From positions 690,230,698 to 690,294,697 of the forward strand of contig NC_134354.1 in the NCBI RefSeq assembly GCF_048569485.1: a stretch of 64,000 nt of DNA, read 5' to 3'. The translations under genes were made by a program, and so were the position numbers. How positions within the stretch are numbered: the stretch's first letter is position 1; each line of letters begins with the position of its first letter. Under the pieces are notes generated by a model, which was not told the origin of the DNA, searched no databases, and saw only the letters and a list, made by a program, of their open reading frames with translations. This document shows, in pieces, positions 54,824-64,000 of this stretch. This stretch comes from Anomaloglossus baeobatrachus (lineage: Eukaryota; Chordata; Amphibia; Anura; Aromobatidae).

Positions 54824-55138
54824 AAGGCTATGTTCACACGTGGCATCTTTTTTGGTCAGTGCATCTTGAGTCCATCTTAATATGCACCAAACACACACTG
54901 TGACAAAAACGAAATGCGTTTTTACCGTGTTTTTCAAGTCAAATCTATTGCCTGGAGGGCTCAAAAACACGGTAAAAATGCAAAAAGAATTGACATGCTG
55001 CACCAACAAAAGATTCCCAGTGTGGACAGCAAAATGGAAATCTCATAGACTTTGCTGGGAATAGGAAATGCATGCATCTTTGTGACCTCAAAAACGCAGC
55101 AAAAGATGCCCATTGTGAACTTAGCCTTCATATAGTCC
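54824..55138. repeat. Palindromic TIR element, GGCTATGTTCACACG type
   Basis: Left end TAAGGCTATGTTCACACGTG and right end CCCATTGTGAACTTAGCCTT are imperfect inverses, with AAAACACGGTAAAAATGC-type interior. Same plan as 12838-13201 and 29379-29778. Confidence 0.65.
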
Positions 55139-55439
55139 TATCTATTCAGCATCACAATTACAGCGATTTAGGAGGCATTAAAATTATCTTATAAAGTGAT
55201 TTAATAGAAATATTTTAAAGCTTTATTTGCATGATGTTGTCAGTGAATAGTTGGGAACCATAAATACCTTTGTGCATTTTACATCAGCACCCGCTCTTTT
55301 AAGAACACTGTAGGCAAAAGATAAGTTGTCGGGAGTTTCCTAAGAGAGTTTATAGGTTTTGTTTACATAATAAACGCATATTACCATCTGAAAAACAGCA
55401 ACACGCAAAACCAGAAACACACCACACCCCCCCAAAAAA
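55139..55439. other. Spacer beyond the AAAS 3' end
   Basis: AT-rich unique sequence. TTTATT at about 55222-55227 would be an AATAAA on the minus strand and is a possible distal poly(A) signal for AAAS. No exon is recognised. Confidence 0.4.
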
Positions 55440-55752
55440 TAATTTTAATGGTAATATAGGATATTCTGGGTGTTCTAACAGTGTACAATCCAAACATGAA
55501 CAGAGCGGAGGACGATGGGGATGAGCTTCATTCCTGAAGAAGACGACAGATAATCTACAAGGATGAGTGATTACTATCCAAAATGTTGTCAGGATAAAGC
55601 AGCCCCATGTGCAGATTTCCAAGCTGAAAGTGTCAGGATTGCGGCTGACGACCTGCAGTCCCATAATGTGTCCAGTGACACCAGAGACAAATCAGATAGA
55701 AGAAGTCCACCTCCACGGTGTAGGATGTAGTTCACAATTCATTCTGCCGTGT
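55440..55752 (-). other. AAAS: AAAS 3' UTR (inferred)
   Basis: Unique sequence downstream (minus strand) of the AAAS stop. TTTAAT at 55444-55449 reads ATTAAA on the minus strand, a common variant poly(A) signal, giving a UTR of about 310 bp. The boundary is inferred. Confidence 0.5.
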
Positions 55753-55896
55753 TTAGGTCTCTGTGAATAGTGAACGTATGGTAGTAGCGCTGCTTGTGTC
55801 TCCAGATACAATGGTGCCAGTTTCAGGCGAGAAGCGTGGAAACTGCGCATTTACAAAGTAGAAGGGAACATGGGAGAGGCGGCCAGAGCTCCACAG
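55753..55896 (-). CDS. AAAS: AAAS (aladin), terminal coding exon
   Basis: Aladin is a WD-repeat protein of the nuclear pore complex. This exon encodes the last 47 residues and a TAA stop. The peptide begins [15 protein letters not shown] and continues [12 protein letters not shown], the conserved segment after the last WD repeat as I recall it from the human protein, and ends SLFTET. The minus-strand sequence before it, TTTTTTCTTCCTAG, is a strong 3' splice site, and the exon starts in phase 0. The tail is shorter than in human, where the protein continues past the LFTET motif. No other AAAS exon was recognised up to the window end, so they should lie to the right, with copy G probably in the last intron. 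Identification is from memory, without a search. Confidence 0.88.
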   Translation of the reverse strand: MWSSGRLSHVPFYFVNAQFPRFSPETGTIVSGDTSSATTIRSLFTET

Positions 55897-55898
55897 CT

Positions 55899-56297
55899 AG
55901 GAAGAAAAAACAGTCAGAACAGGGTGCAATACAAGGGGGAGAAAGAATGCATAGGTGGTCAGTAAGGACTATAGACTCCATGTAATGGAAACCGATAAAA
56001 TGTTTATACTATTCCAGGCTAATGACAAAAGATAAACCGCATTTTGCATTATTTTCATGAATCGCATGTGACATTTTGATGAATTTGGTGCAAAAAACGT
56101 TAACACGCAGCACAAGACAAAAAAAGAAAAGGAAAGAAAAAACAACATTAGCAAATGACAACATGCAAATCCAGATGGGAAACCTTGAACTGTGGCTCTT
56201 GGCCACACCACGGGTGCACAGAGCACCAAGTTAGCATATATAATTACACTTCAATTTCTGCAGAATGAAGCCAGCTATTACAACACTAAAGATGCTA
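55899..56297. other. Intron-side sequence next to the AAAS exon
   Basis: Unique AT-rich sequence with no recognised exon. If AAAS continues to the right it belongs to its last intron. Confidence 0.45.
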
Positions 56298-56462
56298 CAG
56301 TGGAACCTCGCTTAACGAGTAACCCAGTTAGCGAGTATTTCGCTTAACGAGCAAAGCTTTCTGTATATTTGTAACTCAGTTTACGAGCAAGCTTTGCTGT
56401 ACGAGCAAATACTCACCGCACTGTACATCCACCGCGCTCTGACCCGCTCTTGCAGTCCGCAC

Positions 56463-56484
56463 AAACACACACACACACACACAC
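56463..56484. repeat. (CA)n microsatellite
   Basis: Eleven or so CA units in the left arm of the Tigger-like element. Confidence 0.9.
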
Positions 56485-56753
56485 GCTCACCTTACCTTCC
56501 GTTCCATCGCGGGCCTCATGGTTCTTGTAGCTCGCCGCTACAGGAGGAACGACGATGGAGGAACTTCCGCTGTCAGTCGCTACTCAAGGGCAGCGCGCTG
56601 GCCAATCAGAGGCAAGTGGCTCCTGCCTTTGACGTCAGCGCTCTGGCAGCGGAAGATCCTCCCTCATCGCGATGGTTACCCAATACACATCCTGTACCGG
56701 CGGACTGCAAGATCCAGGAGGCCGGTGATGGAACGGAAGGTAAGGTGAGCATA

Positions 56754-56756
<3 letters not shown>

Positions 56757-56808
<52 letters not shown>
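56757..56808. repeat. (GT)n microsatellite
   Basis: About 25 GT units in the right arm, on the strand opposite to the CA tract, so the two tracts are complementary and part of the element's symmetry. Confidence 0.95.
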
Positions 56809-56810
<2 letters not shown>

Positions 56811-56971
56811 GGCACAATAGAGGACCAGGGTGGGACATTTAACAAGTTGTGGAACGAATTGTCTGCATTGTAATGATTTCCTATGAGAAATCTTGCTTCG
56901 GTGAACGAGTACTTTGGTTAAAAAGCACAGTGCCAGAACGGATTGTTCTCGTTAACCAAGGTTCCACTGTA

Positions 56972-57361
56972 TAAGGGGTTATATCGCCTACAAGGCTATG
57001 TCCATACTAAATACTGGCAGTTTTGGCTGACTGACTCCATTTAAGGGTTTAAGCACATAGTTAAGTGATAGAAGGTGTCTGTATAGACCTGTATAATAAG
57101 ACACTGCATGGTACTTCCATGAAGTACTGTACTTGCTGAAGGGTAGTTTCCCTGCAAAATAGGGCATGTAATAATGCCTGCAATTAATGTCTCTGTATGA
57201 GCCTAAAAAAAAAACCAACCAAAACCAAACAAACCTCTGTGTGTATCTACATAAAATCCAAGGCACACATACAGTTGAAATCAGAATAAACCTTTCCCGT
57301 TTTAGATCAAATTAGGAATCAAAATTATTTATATTTGCCAAATTCCAGAATAATGAGAAAT
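56972..57361. other. Gene-free stretch
   Basis: AT-rich sequence, no exon or repeat boundary recognised. Confidence 0.4.
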
Positions 57362-57865
57362 GAAGGGAATTTTGTTTACTTACCGTAAATTCCTTTTCTT
57401 CTAGCTCCTATTGGGAGACCCAGACAATTGGGTGTATAGCTTCTGCCTCCGGAGGCCACACAAAGCATTACACTTTAAAAAGTGTAACCCCTCCCCTCTG
57501 CCTATACACCCTCCCGTGCATCACGGGCCCATAAGTTTTGGTGCCAAAGCAGGAAGGAGGAAACTTATAAATTGGTCTAAGGTAAACTCAATCCGAAGGA
57601 TGTTCGGAGAACTAAACCATGAACCAAAGAACAATTCAACATGAACAACATGTGTACACAAAAGAACAACCAGCCCGAAGGGAACAGGGGCGGGTGCTGG
57701 GTCTCCCAATAGGAGCTAGAAGAAAAGGAATTTACGGTAAGTAAACAAAATTCCCTTCTTCTTTGTCGCTCCATTGGGAGACCCAGACAATTGGGACGTC
57801 CAAAAGCAGTCCCTGGGTGGGTAAAAGAATACCTTGAATAAAAAGAGCCGTAAAACGGCCCCTTC

Positions 57866-58887
57866 CTACAGGTGGGCAACCGCCGCCTGAAGGACTCGCC
57901 TACCTAGGCTGGCATCTGCCGAAGCATAGGTATGCACCTGATAGTGTTTCGTGAAAGTGTGCAGACTCGACCAGGTAGCCGCCTGACACACCTGCTGAGC
58001 CGTAGCCTGGTGCCGCAATGCCCAGGACGCACCCACGGCTCTGGTAGAATGGGCTTTCAGCCCTGAAGGGACCGGAAGCCCAGACGAACGGTAGGCTTCA
58101 AGAATCGGTTCCTTGATCCACCGAGCCAAGGTTGACTTGGAAGCCTGTGACCCTTTACGCTGGCCAGCGACAAGGACAAAGAGCGCATCAGAACGGCGCA
58201 GGGGCGCCGTACGAGAGATGTAGAGTCTGAGTGCTCTAACAAGATCTAACAAGTGCAAATCCTTTTCACATTGGTGAACTGGATTAGGACAAAAGGAAGG
58301 TAAGGAGATATCCTGATTGAGATGAAAAGGAGATACCACCTTAGGGAGAAAATCCAGGACCGGACGCAGAACCACCTTATCCTGGTGAAACACCAGGAAG
58401 GGGGCTTTGCATGACAGCGCTGCTAGCTCAGACACTCTCCGAAGTGATGTGACTGCCACTAGGAAGACCACCTTCTGCGAAAGACGTGAAAGAGAAACGT
58501 CCCTCATCGGCTCGAAGGGTGGTTTCTGAAGAGCCGTTAGCACTCTGTTAAGATCCCAGGGTTCTAGCGGACGCTTGTAAGGAGGGACTATGTGGCAAAC
58601 TCCCTGCAGGAACGTGCGTACCTGCGGAAGCCTGGCTAGACGCTTTTGAAAAAACACGAAAAGCGCCGATACTTGTCCCTTGAGAGAGCCGAGAGACAAA
58701 CCCTTGTCCATTCCGGATTGAAGGAATGACAAAAAAGTGGGCAAAGCAAACGGCCAGGGAGTAAAACCCTGATACGAACACCAGGATAAGAAGATCCTCC
58801 ACGTCCTGTGGTAGATCTTGGCGGACGTTGGTTTCCTGGCCTGTCTCATTGTGGCAATGACCGCTTGAGATAACCCTGAAGACGCTA
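57866..58887 (-). CDS. DIRS copy G, tyrosine recombinase
   Basis: Open frame with TMRQARKPTSAKIYHRTWR, SLRRVSELAALSCKAPF, LKAHSTRAVGASWALRHQAT and SLHTFTKHYQVHTYASAD. Nearly the same as the copy E protein. The open frame extends upstream in the shadow of the RT frame. Confidence 0.88.
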
Positions 58888-61032
58888 GGATCCAGGACTC
58901 AATGGCCACACAGTCAGGTTGAGGGCCGCAGAATTCAGATGGAAAAATGGCCCTTGAGACAGCAAGTCTTGTCGGTCTGGCAGTGGCCACGGCTGACCCA
59001 CCGTGAGATGCCACAGATCCGGGTACCACGACCTCCTCGGCCAGTCTGGGGCGATGAGGATGGCGCGGCGGCAGTCGGACCTGATTTTGCGTAACACTCT
59101 GGGCAGCAGTGCCAGAGGAGGAAACACATAAGGCAGTCGAAACTGCGACCAATCCTGAACTAATGCATCTGCCGCCAGAGCTCTGTGATCTTGAGACCGT
59201 GCCATGAATGCCGGGACCTTGTTGTTGTGCCGGGACGCCATCAGGTCGACGTCCGGCGTTCCCCAGCGGCAACAAATCTCTTGAAACACGTCCGGGTGAA
59301 GAGACCATTCCCCTGCGTCCATGCCCTGGCGACTGAGAAAGTCTGCTTCCCAGTTTTCTACGCCCGGGATGTGAACTGCGGAGATGGTGCAGGCTGTGGC
59401 TTCCACCCACAGCAGAATCCGCCGAACTTCTTGGAAGGCCTGACGACTGCGTGTGCCGCCTTGGTGATTGATGTACGCCACCGCCGTAGCGTTGTCCGAC
59501 TGAATTCGGATCTGCCTGCCTTCCAGCCACGGCTGGAACGCCTTTAGGGCTAGATACACTGCCCTTATCTCCAGAACATTGATCTGAAGGGCGGACTCTG
59601 GCTGAGTCCAGGTGCCCTGAGCCCTGTGGTGGAGAAAAACCGCTCCCCACCCTGACAGACTCGCGTCCGTCGTGACCACCGCCCAGGATGGGGGCAGGAA
59701 GGATTTTCCTTTCGACAGAGAAGTGGGAAGAAGCCACCACTGAAGAGAGACTTTGGCTGCCCGAGACAGGGAGACGTTCCTGTCGAGGGACGTCGACCTC
59801 CTGTCCCATTTGCGGAGAATGTCCCATTGGAGTGGACGCAGATGAAACTGCGCAAATGGAACTGCCTCCATTGCTGCCACCATCTTCCCTAGGAAGTGCA
59901 TGAGGCGCCTCAAGGGGTGTAACTGGTCTTGAAGGAGAGATTGCACCCCTGTCTGTAGTGAACGCTGTTTGTCCAGTGGGAGCTTCACTATTGCTGAGAG
60001 AGTATGAAACTCCATCCCGAGGTAAGTTAGCGATTGGGTCGGAGTCAATTGTGACTTTGGGAAATTGATGATCCACCCGAACCTCTGGAGAGTCTCCAGA
60101 GCAGTATTCAGGCTGTGTTGGCATGCTACCCGGGAGGGTGCCCTGACTAGAAGATCATCTAAGTAAGGGATCACCGAGTGTCCCTGAGAGTGTAGAACTG
60201 CCACCACTGTTGCCATGATCTTGGTGAAGACCCGTGGGGCTGTCGCCAAGCCGAAAGGCAGAGCCACGAACTGAAGGTGTTCGTCTCCGATGGCGAAATG
60301 CAGGAAGCGCTGATGCTCTGGTGCAATCCGCACGTGGAGATAAGCATCCCTGATGTCGATTGATGCTAGAAAGTCTCCTTGGGACATCGAGGCGATGACA
60401 GAGCGGAGAGATTCCATCCGGAACCGTCTGGTTTTCACGTGTCTGTTGAGCAGTTTGAGGTCCAGAACGGGACGGAATGATCCGTCCTTTTTTGGCACTA
60501 CAAACAAGTTGGAGTAAAAACCGCGACCACGTTCCTGAAGGGGAACGGGGATCACAACTCCTTCTGTCTTCAGAGTGCTCACCGCCTGAAAAAGAGCATC
60601 GGCTCGTTCGGGGGGCGGAGATGTTCTGAAGAAACGAGTCGGAGGACGAGAGCTGAGCTCTATCCTGTAATCGTGAGACAGAATGTCTCTCACCCATCGG
60701 TCTTGGACATGTGGCAGCCAGGCGTCGCAAAAGCGGGAGAGCCTGCCACCGACCGAGGATGCGGTTTGGTGAGGCCGAAAGTCATGAGGAGGCCGCCTTG
60801 GGGGCGGTTCCTCCGGCGGTCTTCTTAGGACGTGACTTAGACCGCCATGAATCAGAGTTCCTCTGGCCCTTCTGTGGCCTGTTGGACGTGGAGAATTGAG
60901 ACCTGGCTGAGGGCCGAAAGGACCGAAACCTCGGTTGTATCTTCCGTTGCTGAGGCCTGTTTGGTTTGGACTGGGGTAAGGACGAGTCCTTTCCCTTGGA
61001 TTGTTTAATGATTTCATCCAATTGCTCGCCAA
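58885..61032 (-). CDS. DIRS copy G, RT-RNase H-DAM-like methyltransferase
   Basis: An open 715-residue frame, the same length as in copy B. RT motifs VPKKDGSFRPVLDLKLLNRH, SIDIRDAYLHVRI, FGLATAPRVFTKIM and IPYLDDLLV; RNase H TTDASLSGWGAVFLHH, VLEIRAVYLALKAF and QSDNATAVAYINHQGG; methyltransferase-like DLMASRHNNKVPAF and LPYVFPPLALLPRVL. The equal length in two subfamilies suggests that this is the family's normal protein size. Confidence 0.92.
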   Translation of the reverse strand: MASNWMKSLNNPRERTRPYPSPNQTGLSNGRYNRGFGPFGPQPGLNSPRPTGHRRARGTLIHGGLSHVLRRPPEEPPPRRPPHDFRPHQTASSVGGRLSRFCDAWLPHVQDRWVRDILSHDYRIELSSRPPTRFFRTSPPPERADALFQAVSTLKTEGVVIPVPLQERGRGFYSNLFVVPKKDGSFRPVLDLKLLNRHVKTRRFRMESLRSVIASMSQGDFLASIDIRDAYLHVRIAPEHQRFLHFAIGDEHLQFVALPFGLATAPRVFTKIMATVVAVLHSQGHSVIPYLDDLLVRAPSRVACQHSLNTALETLQRFGWIINFPKSQLTPTQSLTYLGMEFHTLSAIVKLPLDKQRSLQTGVQSLLQDQLHPLRRLMHFLGKMVAAMEAVPFAQFHLRPLQWDILRKWDRRSTSLDRNVSLSRAAKVSLQWWLLPTSLSKGKSFLPPSWAVVTTDASLSGWGAVFLHHRAQGTWTQPESALQINVLEIRAVYLALKAFQPWLEGRQIRIQSDNATAVAYINHQGGTRSRQAFQEVRRILLWVEATACTISAVHIPGVENWEADFLSRQGMDAGEWSLHPDVFQEICCRWGTPDVDLMASRHNNKVPAFMARSQDHRALAADALVQDWSQFRLPYVFPPLALLPRVLRKIRSDCRRAILIAPDWPRRSWYPDLWHLTVGQPWPLPDRQDLLSQGPFFHLNSAALNLTVWPLSPGS

Positions 61033-62163
61033 ACAGACGGTCGCCAGAAAATGGCAAACCGGTTAAGAACTTCTTGGAAGCAGAGTCTGCCTTCCATTCG
61101 CGTAGCCACATGGCCCTGCGGACTGCCACTGAATTGGCGGATGCTACCGCTGTACGGCTCGCAGAGTCCAGGACGGCGTTCATGGCGTAGGACGAAAAAG
61201 CCGACGCCTGAGAGGTTAAAGACACCACCTGCGGAGTAGAGGCACGTGTGACTGCATTAATCTCAGACAGACAAGCTGAGATAGCTTGGATTGCCCATAC
61301 GGCTGTGAATGCCGGAGCAAAAGACGCGCCTATGGCTTCATAACTGGATTTCATCAGGAGCTCTATTTGCCTGTCAGTGGCATCCTTGAGCGATGAACCA
61401 TCTGCCACTGCTACTATGGATCTAGCCGCCAGTCTAGAGACTGGAGGATCCACCTTGGGACACTGAGCCCAACCCTTAACTACGTCCGTGGGGAAGGGGT
61501 AACGTGTGTCATTAAGGCGCTTAGTAAAGCGCTTGTCCGGAAAAGCTCGGTGTTTCTGGACTGTATCTCTGAAGTTGGAGTGATCGAAAAACGCACTCCG
61601 TGTACGTTTGGGAAAACGAAATTGGAACTTCTCCTGCTGAGAAGCGGACTCCTCAATCGGAGGAGCTGGAGGAGAAAGTTCTAGCACCTGGTTGATGGAC
61701 GCTATAAGGTCATTTACTATGGCGTCCCCGTCAGGTGTATCAAGATTGAGAGCAGCGTCAGGTTCAGAGCCCTGATCTGCCACATCCGCTTCATCCTCTA
61801 GAGAGTCCTCATGCTGAGACCCTGAGCAGTGTGATGAAGTCGAGGGAAGCTCCCAGCGAGCCCGCTTAGCCGGTCTGGGACTGCGGTCCGTGTCGGAGTC
61901 CTCACCGTGGGGCCCAGTAGTCACCCCAGGAGCACTTTGCTGCTCCGACCGAGGGGGGCCTGGGGGCAATGATTCAACAGTGCCCGGGGCCTGTGTTACC
62001 GGTCTGTGCTGCAAAGCTTCAAGTATCTTGGCAGACCATCTATCCATAGACTGAGTCATGGATTGAGAAAGTGACTCAGAAAGTTTGTCAGCCAACACTG
62101 CAAACTCTGTCCCTGCCACCTGGACAGTGGTAGCCGGTGGTTCTACCTGGGCCGGGGGTCCCA
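60782..62163 (-). CDS. DIRS copy G, gag part (incomplete)
   Basis: The open frame covers the acidic region, the central block KVDPPVSRLAARSIVAVADG and the basic tail KSRPKKTAGGTAPKAASS. The cysteine-rich N-terminal part is not in the window. Confidence 0.82.
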
Positions 62164-62814
62164 CCCGTGGCTGAAAGGGAGGGAAGACCTTGCTTCACCA
62201 TATAGGTGCTCAGGAGAAAATACGTAGACTAAAAAGGGGGGAGAGCTCCGGCACACTACCTCAATGTAGTCAGACACAAAAGAGTTTCTTTTTATACTTA
62301 TTTTATTTTGAAAAAAAGATTCATGCATATGATGTCCACAATTTTAACGTTTCGACCATATTTTGGTCTTCATCAAAGGGACCATCTAAATACAAATGTG
62401 AACACATAATTACAAAGCATATAACAAATGTACAAAAAAATCATCACATATTGTCAACGTGGGGGTTCAGTTTAGAAAAGCGGAAGGATCAATTAGGATT
62501 TATGATCATTGTAAGTAGAACATAGGAGGTGTATAATGACCATGATACCAACACCCTGTCATAAAATGGAAGGTGTCCGAATGGTGAGGATAGTGTTGTA
62601 CGGAGTGTAACTGATAAAGCTAACGTTACCTGTGGTAGTTAGGCCAGGTGAGTTGTTACTAGGAAATGCTTCGCGGCAAGTACCGAAGGACCGTAGCTCA
62701 AGAGTATAATTAACCATATATTCTATCAAGGATACAAAACAACAACAGGTCTAAACAGCTAGATATAAATGTCAAATCCTCATTCTATATGTACCTAACA
62801 TTAATACCTTAGAA
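62164..62814. repeat. Penelope-like fragment with hammerhead-like motif
   Basis: A unit unlike the DIRS elements, starting near CACCCGTGGCTGAAAGGGAG. It has the block GAGAGCTCCGGCACACTACC and a hammerhead-like motif (62331-62386, minus strand). Boundaries are unclear and the right half (about 62460-62814) is unassigned. Confidence 0.5.
62331..62386 (-). ncRNA. Hammerhead-like motif (degenerate)
   Basis: Minus strand: outer stem GAT-GTCC with GGAC-ATC, then TTGATGA (C3 of CTGATGA replaced by T), hairpin GACC-AAAATAT-GGTC, GAAA, CGTT. Layout matches a hammerhead, but the changed core base and unclear stem III suggest it is inactive. Confidence 0.5.
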
Positions 62815-64000
62815 CTGGACTTCCGGTTCCTGTCCTGGCTGAGGTGGAAGCATAGAGGAGAAGCTCCTGCCACCCCTCACAGAAACCGACTAAAAACAGA
62901 CCCCCCGGACGAGCCACCAAACAGAGAGCAGCACAGGAGGTTACCTAAAGCAGACAGCTATGGAACGGTACCTCCTGAGAAGTGCTGGGAGCGGTGAGTC
63001 AGCCTGGAGAAGCTTTGATATGGACAGGGGAGAAGATAAGATAATGGCGCCGAGCCTGATGGGGGAGGAGCCTGAACGCATGGTGAGAGACTCAGAAAAG
63101 CAAACACAGAGCTGGAAGGGGAGAGATAAGGGAGATATGAGCAAGGAGACAGGAGATAAGGAAGATATGAGCAAGGAGTCACAGGAGGACACAGCAGGAT
63201 AGAGGTGGATGCAGGGGACTGATGATGGTGGATCGCAATGGGAGGATGAAGGGGATATGGAGGCAGAGGGGAGAGAAGATGCAGACAAAGCAGGGCAGCT
63301 CAGAGACACAGCAGTGTTGGAGGATGAAACTGACAAACAGTACAGGGAGATTAATCCCACTCAGACTCACAGGAAGTCAAATGCAAGAATTCATAGTACC
63401 CCTTCCAAAGGAAACAAAAAGCAGCTTACTACACCAACATCACAAGCCTGCAAGCTATGGGGGGATGGAGGTGGTGGCCCAGTCCAGACAAAGAGAACTA
63501 AGAAAACAGCACCACCTGCAGGCCAAGACAAGTACACACAAAAGCTTAATGTGGACTATAAAAAACTGGCTGAAGAAGTGACATCACACTTGTCAAAAGA
63601 GGTTAAAGTGGCTATTGAGGCAGCCATACAAACATCATTAGCTAATATGCAAAAACAGATAAATGCCCATGCCTCTAGACTGGCAGAATCAGAGCAGAGA
63701 ATATCTGACTCCGAGGAGACAATACTGGCTATGCAAGCACAAATAGCAGCTCTAGCAAAATCTAATGAATACTTGAAGGATAAAGCGGACGATTTGGAAA
63801 ACAGATCGAGACGAAACAACCTACGTATAGTCGGGTTGCCAGAGTCTGTGTCGATTGGACAGTTGGATAATATATGCGAGTTGGAGCTACCGCAGGCCCT
63901 GGGCATAAAGGCGAAATTCAGAGTTGAAAGAGCCCACAGAGTGGGTCCACTGAGACACCAGGAGGCGAATAAGGGAGAGGGCCAAAACTCAAACAAGAAT
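62815..64000 (+). mobile_element. L1-type LINE, 5' part (continues past the window)
   Basis: Starts near GAACTGGACTTCCGGTTCCT with a short GC-rich 5' UTR (to 62959), followed by ORF1. The ORF1 sequence identifies it as L1. Endonuclease and RT would lie to the right of the window. Confidence 0.85.
62960..64000 (+). CDS. L1 ORF1 protein (nucleic-acid chaperone), partial
   Basis: ORF1p is the trimeric RNA-binding protein of L1. One frame runs from ATG 62960 (MERYLLRSAG...) with a single TAG at 63200-63202 and then stays open to the window end. If the TAG is real, translation would restart at ATG 63209 (MQGTDDGGSQWEDEG). The region 63560-63770 predicts a coiled coil with hydrophobic heptads (EEVTSHLSKEV, QINAHASRLAESEQ). 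It is followed by LKDKADDLENRSRRNN and LRIVGLPES, the hallmark start of the L1 RRM domain. The N-terminal part is acidic and lysine-rich. The protein is cut at the window edge. Confidence 0.8.

Larger units (their letters stand above)
56298..56969. repeat. Tigger/pogo-like non-autonomous element
   Basis: 672 bp flanked by TA (56296-56297 and 56970-56971). The ends CAGTGGAACCTCGCTTAACG and CGTTAACCAAGGTTCCACTG are inverse and resemble the CAGTGG...CCTCG ends of Tigger/pogo-type elements. Inner words TTACGAGCAAGC and TTCGGTGAACGAGTACTTTG continue the symmetry. No transposase. Confidence 0.8.
57362..62163 (-). mobile_element. DIRS retroelement copy G (partial)
   Basis: A minus-strand DIRS copy of the same subfamily as copy E. 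In window coordinates: right ITR (57362-57560), internal complementary region (57697-57800), tyrosine recombinase (57866-58887), RT-RNase H-methyltransferase (58885-61032) and part of gag (60782-62163). The leader and left ITR are not present in the window; the sequence changes to unrelated repeat at about 62163. All coding parts that remain look open, so it is young. Confidence 0.9.

Noticed and set aside
1-62163. LTR retrotransposon (Gypsy/Copia) or endogenous retrovirus for the RT-bearing elements
   Set aside because: There are no direct LTRs, no DDE integrase, no protease and no envelope. Instead the elements have inverted terminal repeats, an internal complementary region, a DAM-like methyltransferase and a tyrosine recombinase, which is diagnostic of DIRS.
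62165-62814. More AAAS exons to the right of copy G
   Set aside because: No peptide resembling the WD repeats and no splice-bounded frame was found; the sequence looks like a Penelope-like fragment.
1-64000. tRNA, rRNA or snRNA genes
   Set aside because: No tRNA A/B-box pair with cloverleaf, rRNA block or snRNA-like sequence was recognised by eye; a covariance search would be needed to exclude small or decayed copies.

Overview
The window looks like a repeat-rich vertebrate nuclear genome, most likely a frog or another amphibian. The reasons are two vertebrate host-gene exons, many tyrosine-recombinase (DIRS) retroelements, two Tc1-type transposons, an L1 with an amphibian/fish-like ORF1, many small palindromic DNA elements, and hammerhead-ribozyme motifs of the kind found in Penelope-like elements. 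The species call is inference; no bacterial, viral or organelle gene set is present.

Host genes: only two pieces of host coding sequence are recognised. The terminal coding exon of MYG1 lies at 5957-6116 (+). The terminal coding exon of AAAS (aladin) lies at 55753-55896 (-). In human these genes are neighbours and converge tail to tail within a very short distance. Here the same arrangement is kept, but the two stop codons are about 49.6 kb apart and the gap is filled by mobile DNA.

Layout: DIRS copy A (1-3616, +, cut by the window edge); palindromic elements (3660-5794); MYG1 last exon; DIRS copy B (6473-12551, +, looks whole); a small palindromic element; DIRS copy C (13858-19854, +, old); DIRS copy D (20699-26584, +, a different subfamily); a 4-kb patch of small elements, including a hammerhead-bearing retroelement (27688-28208); DIRS copy E (30850-37298, -), which carries a 1-kb perfect palindrome; a 10.7-kb patch of small elements with two Tc1 transposons (41973-43422 and 43480-45132) and a head-to-head hammerhead pair (about 46.0-46.3 kb); DIRS copy F (48068-53817, -); AAAS last exon; a Tigger-like element; DIRS copy G (57362-62163, -, partial); a hammerhead-like fragment; and the 5' part of an L1 (62815 to the window end).

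The DIRS copies share one design: inverted terminal repeats (not LTRs), gag, an RT-RNase H-DAM-like methyltransferase frame that overlaps gag, a tyrosine recombinase frame, and an internal complementary region whose two halves match the element's own two ends. DIRS copies C, E and F each sit inside a palindromic DNA element, so the order of events can be read. The most notable items are the copy-by-copy match between internal complementary regions and ends, the hammerhead ribozyme motifs, the 2 x 495 bp perfect palindrome inside copy E, and the MYG1/AAAS synteny interrupted by retroelements.
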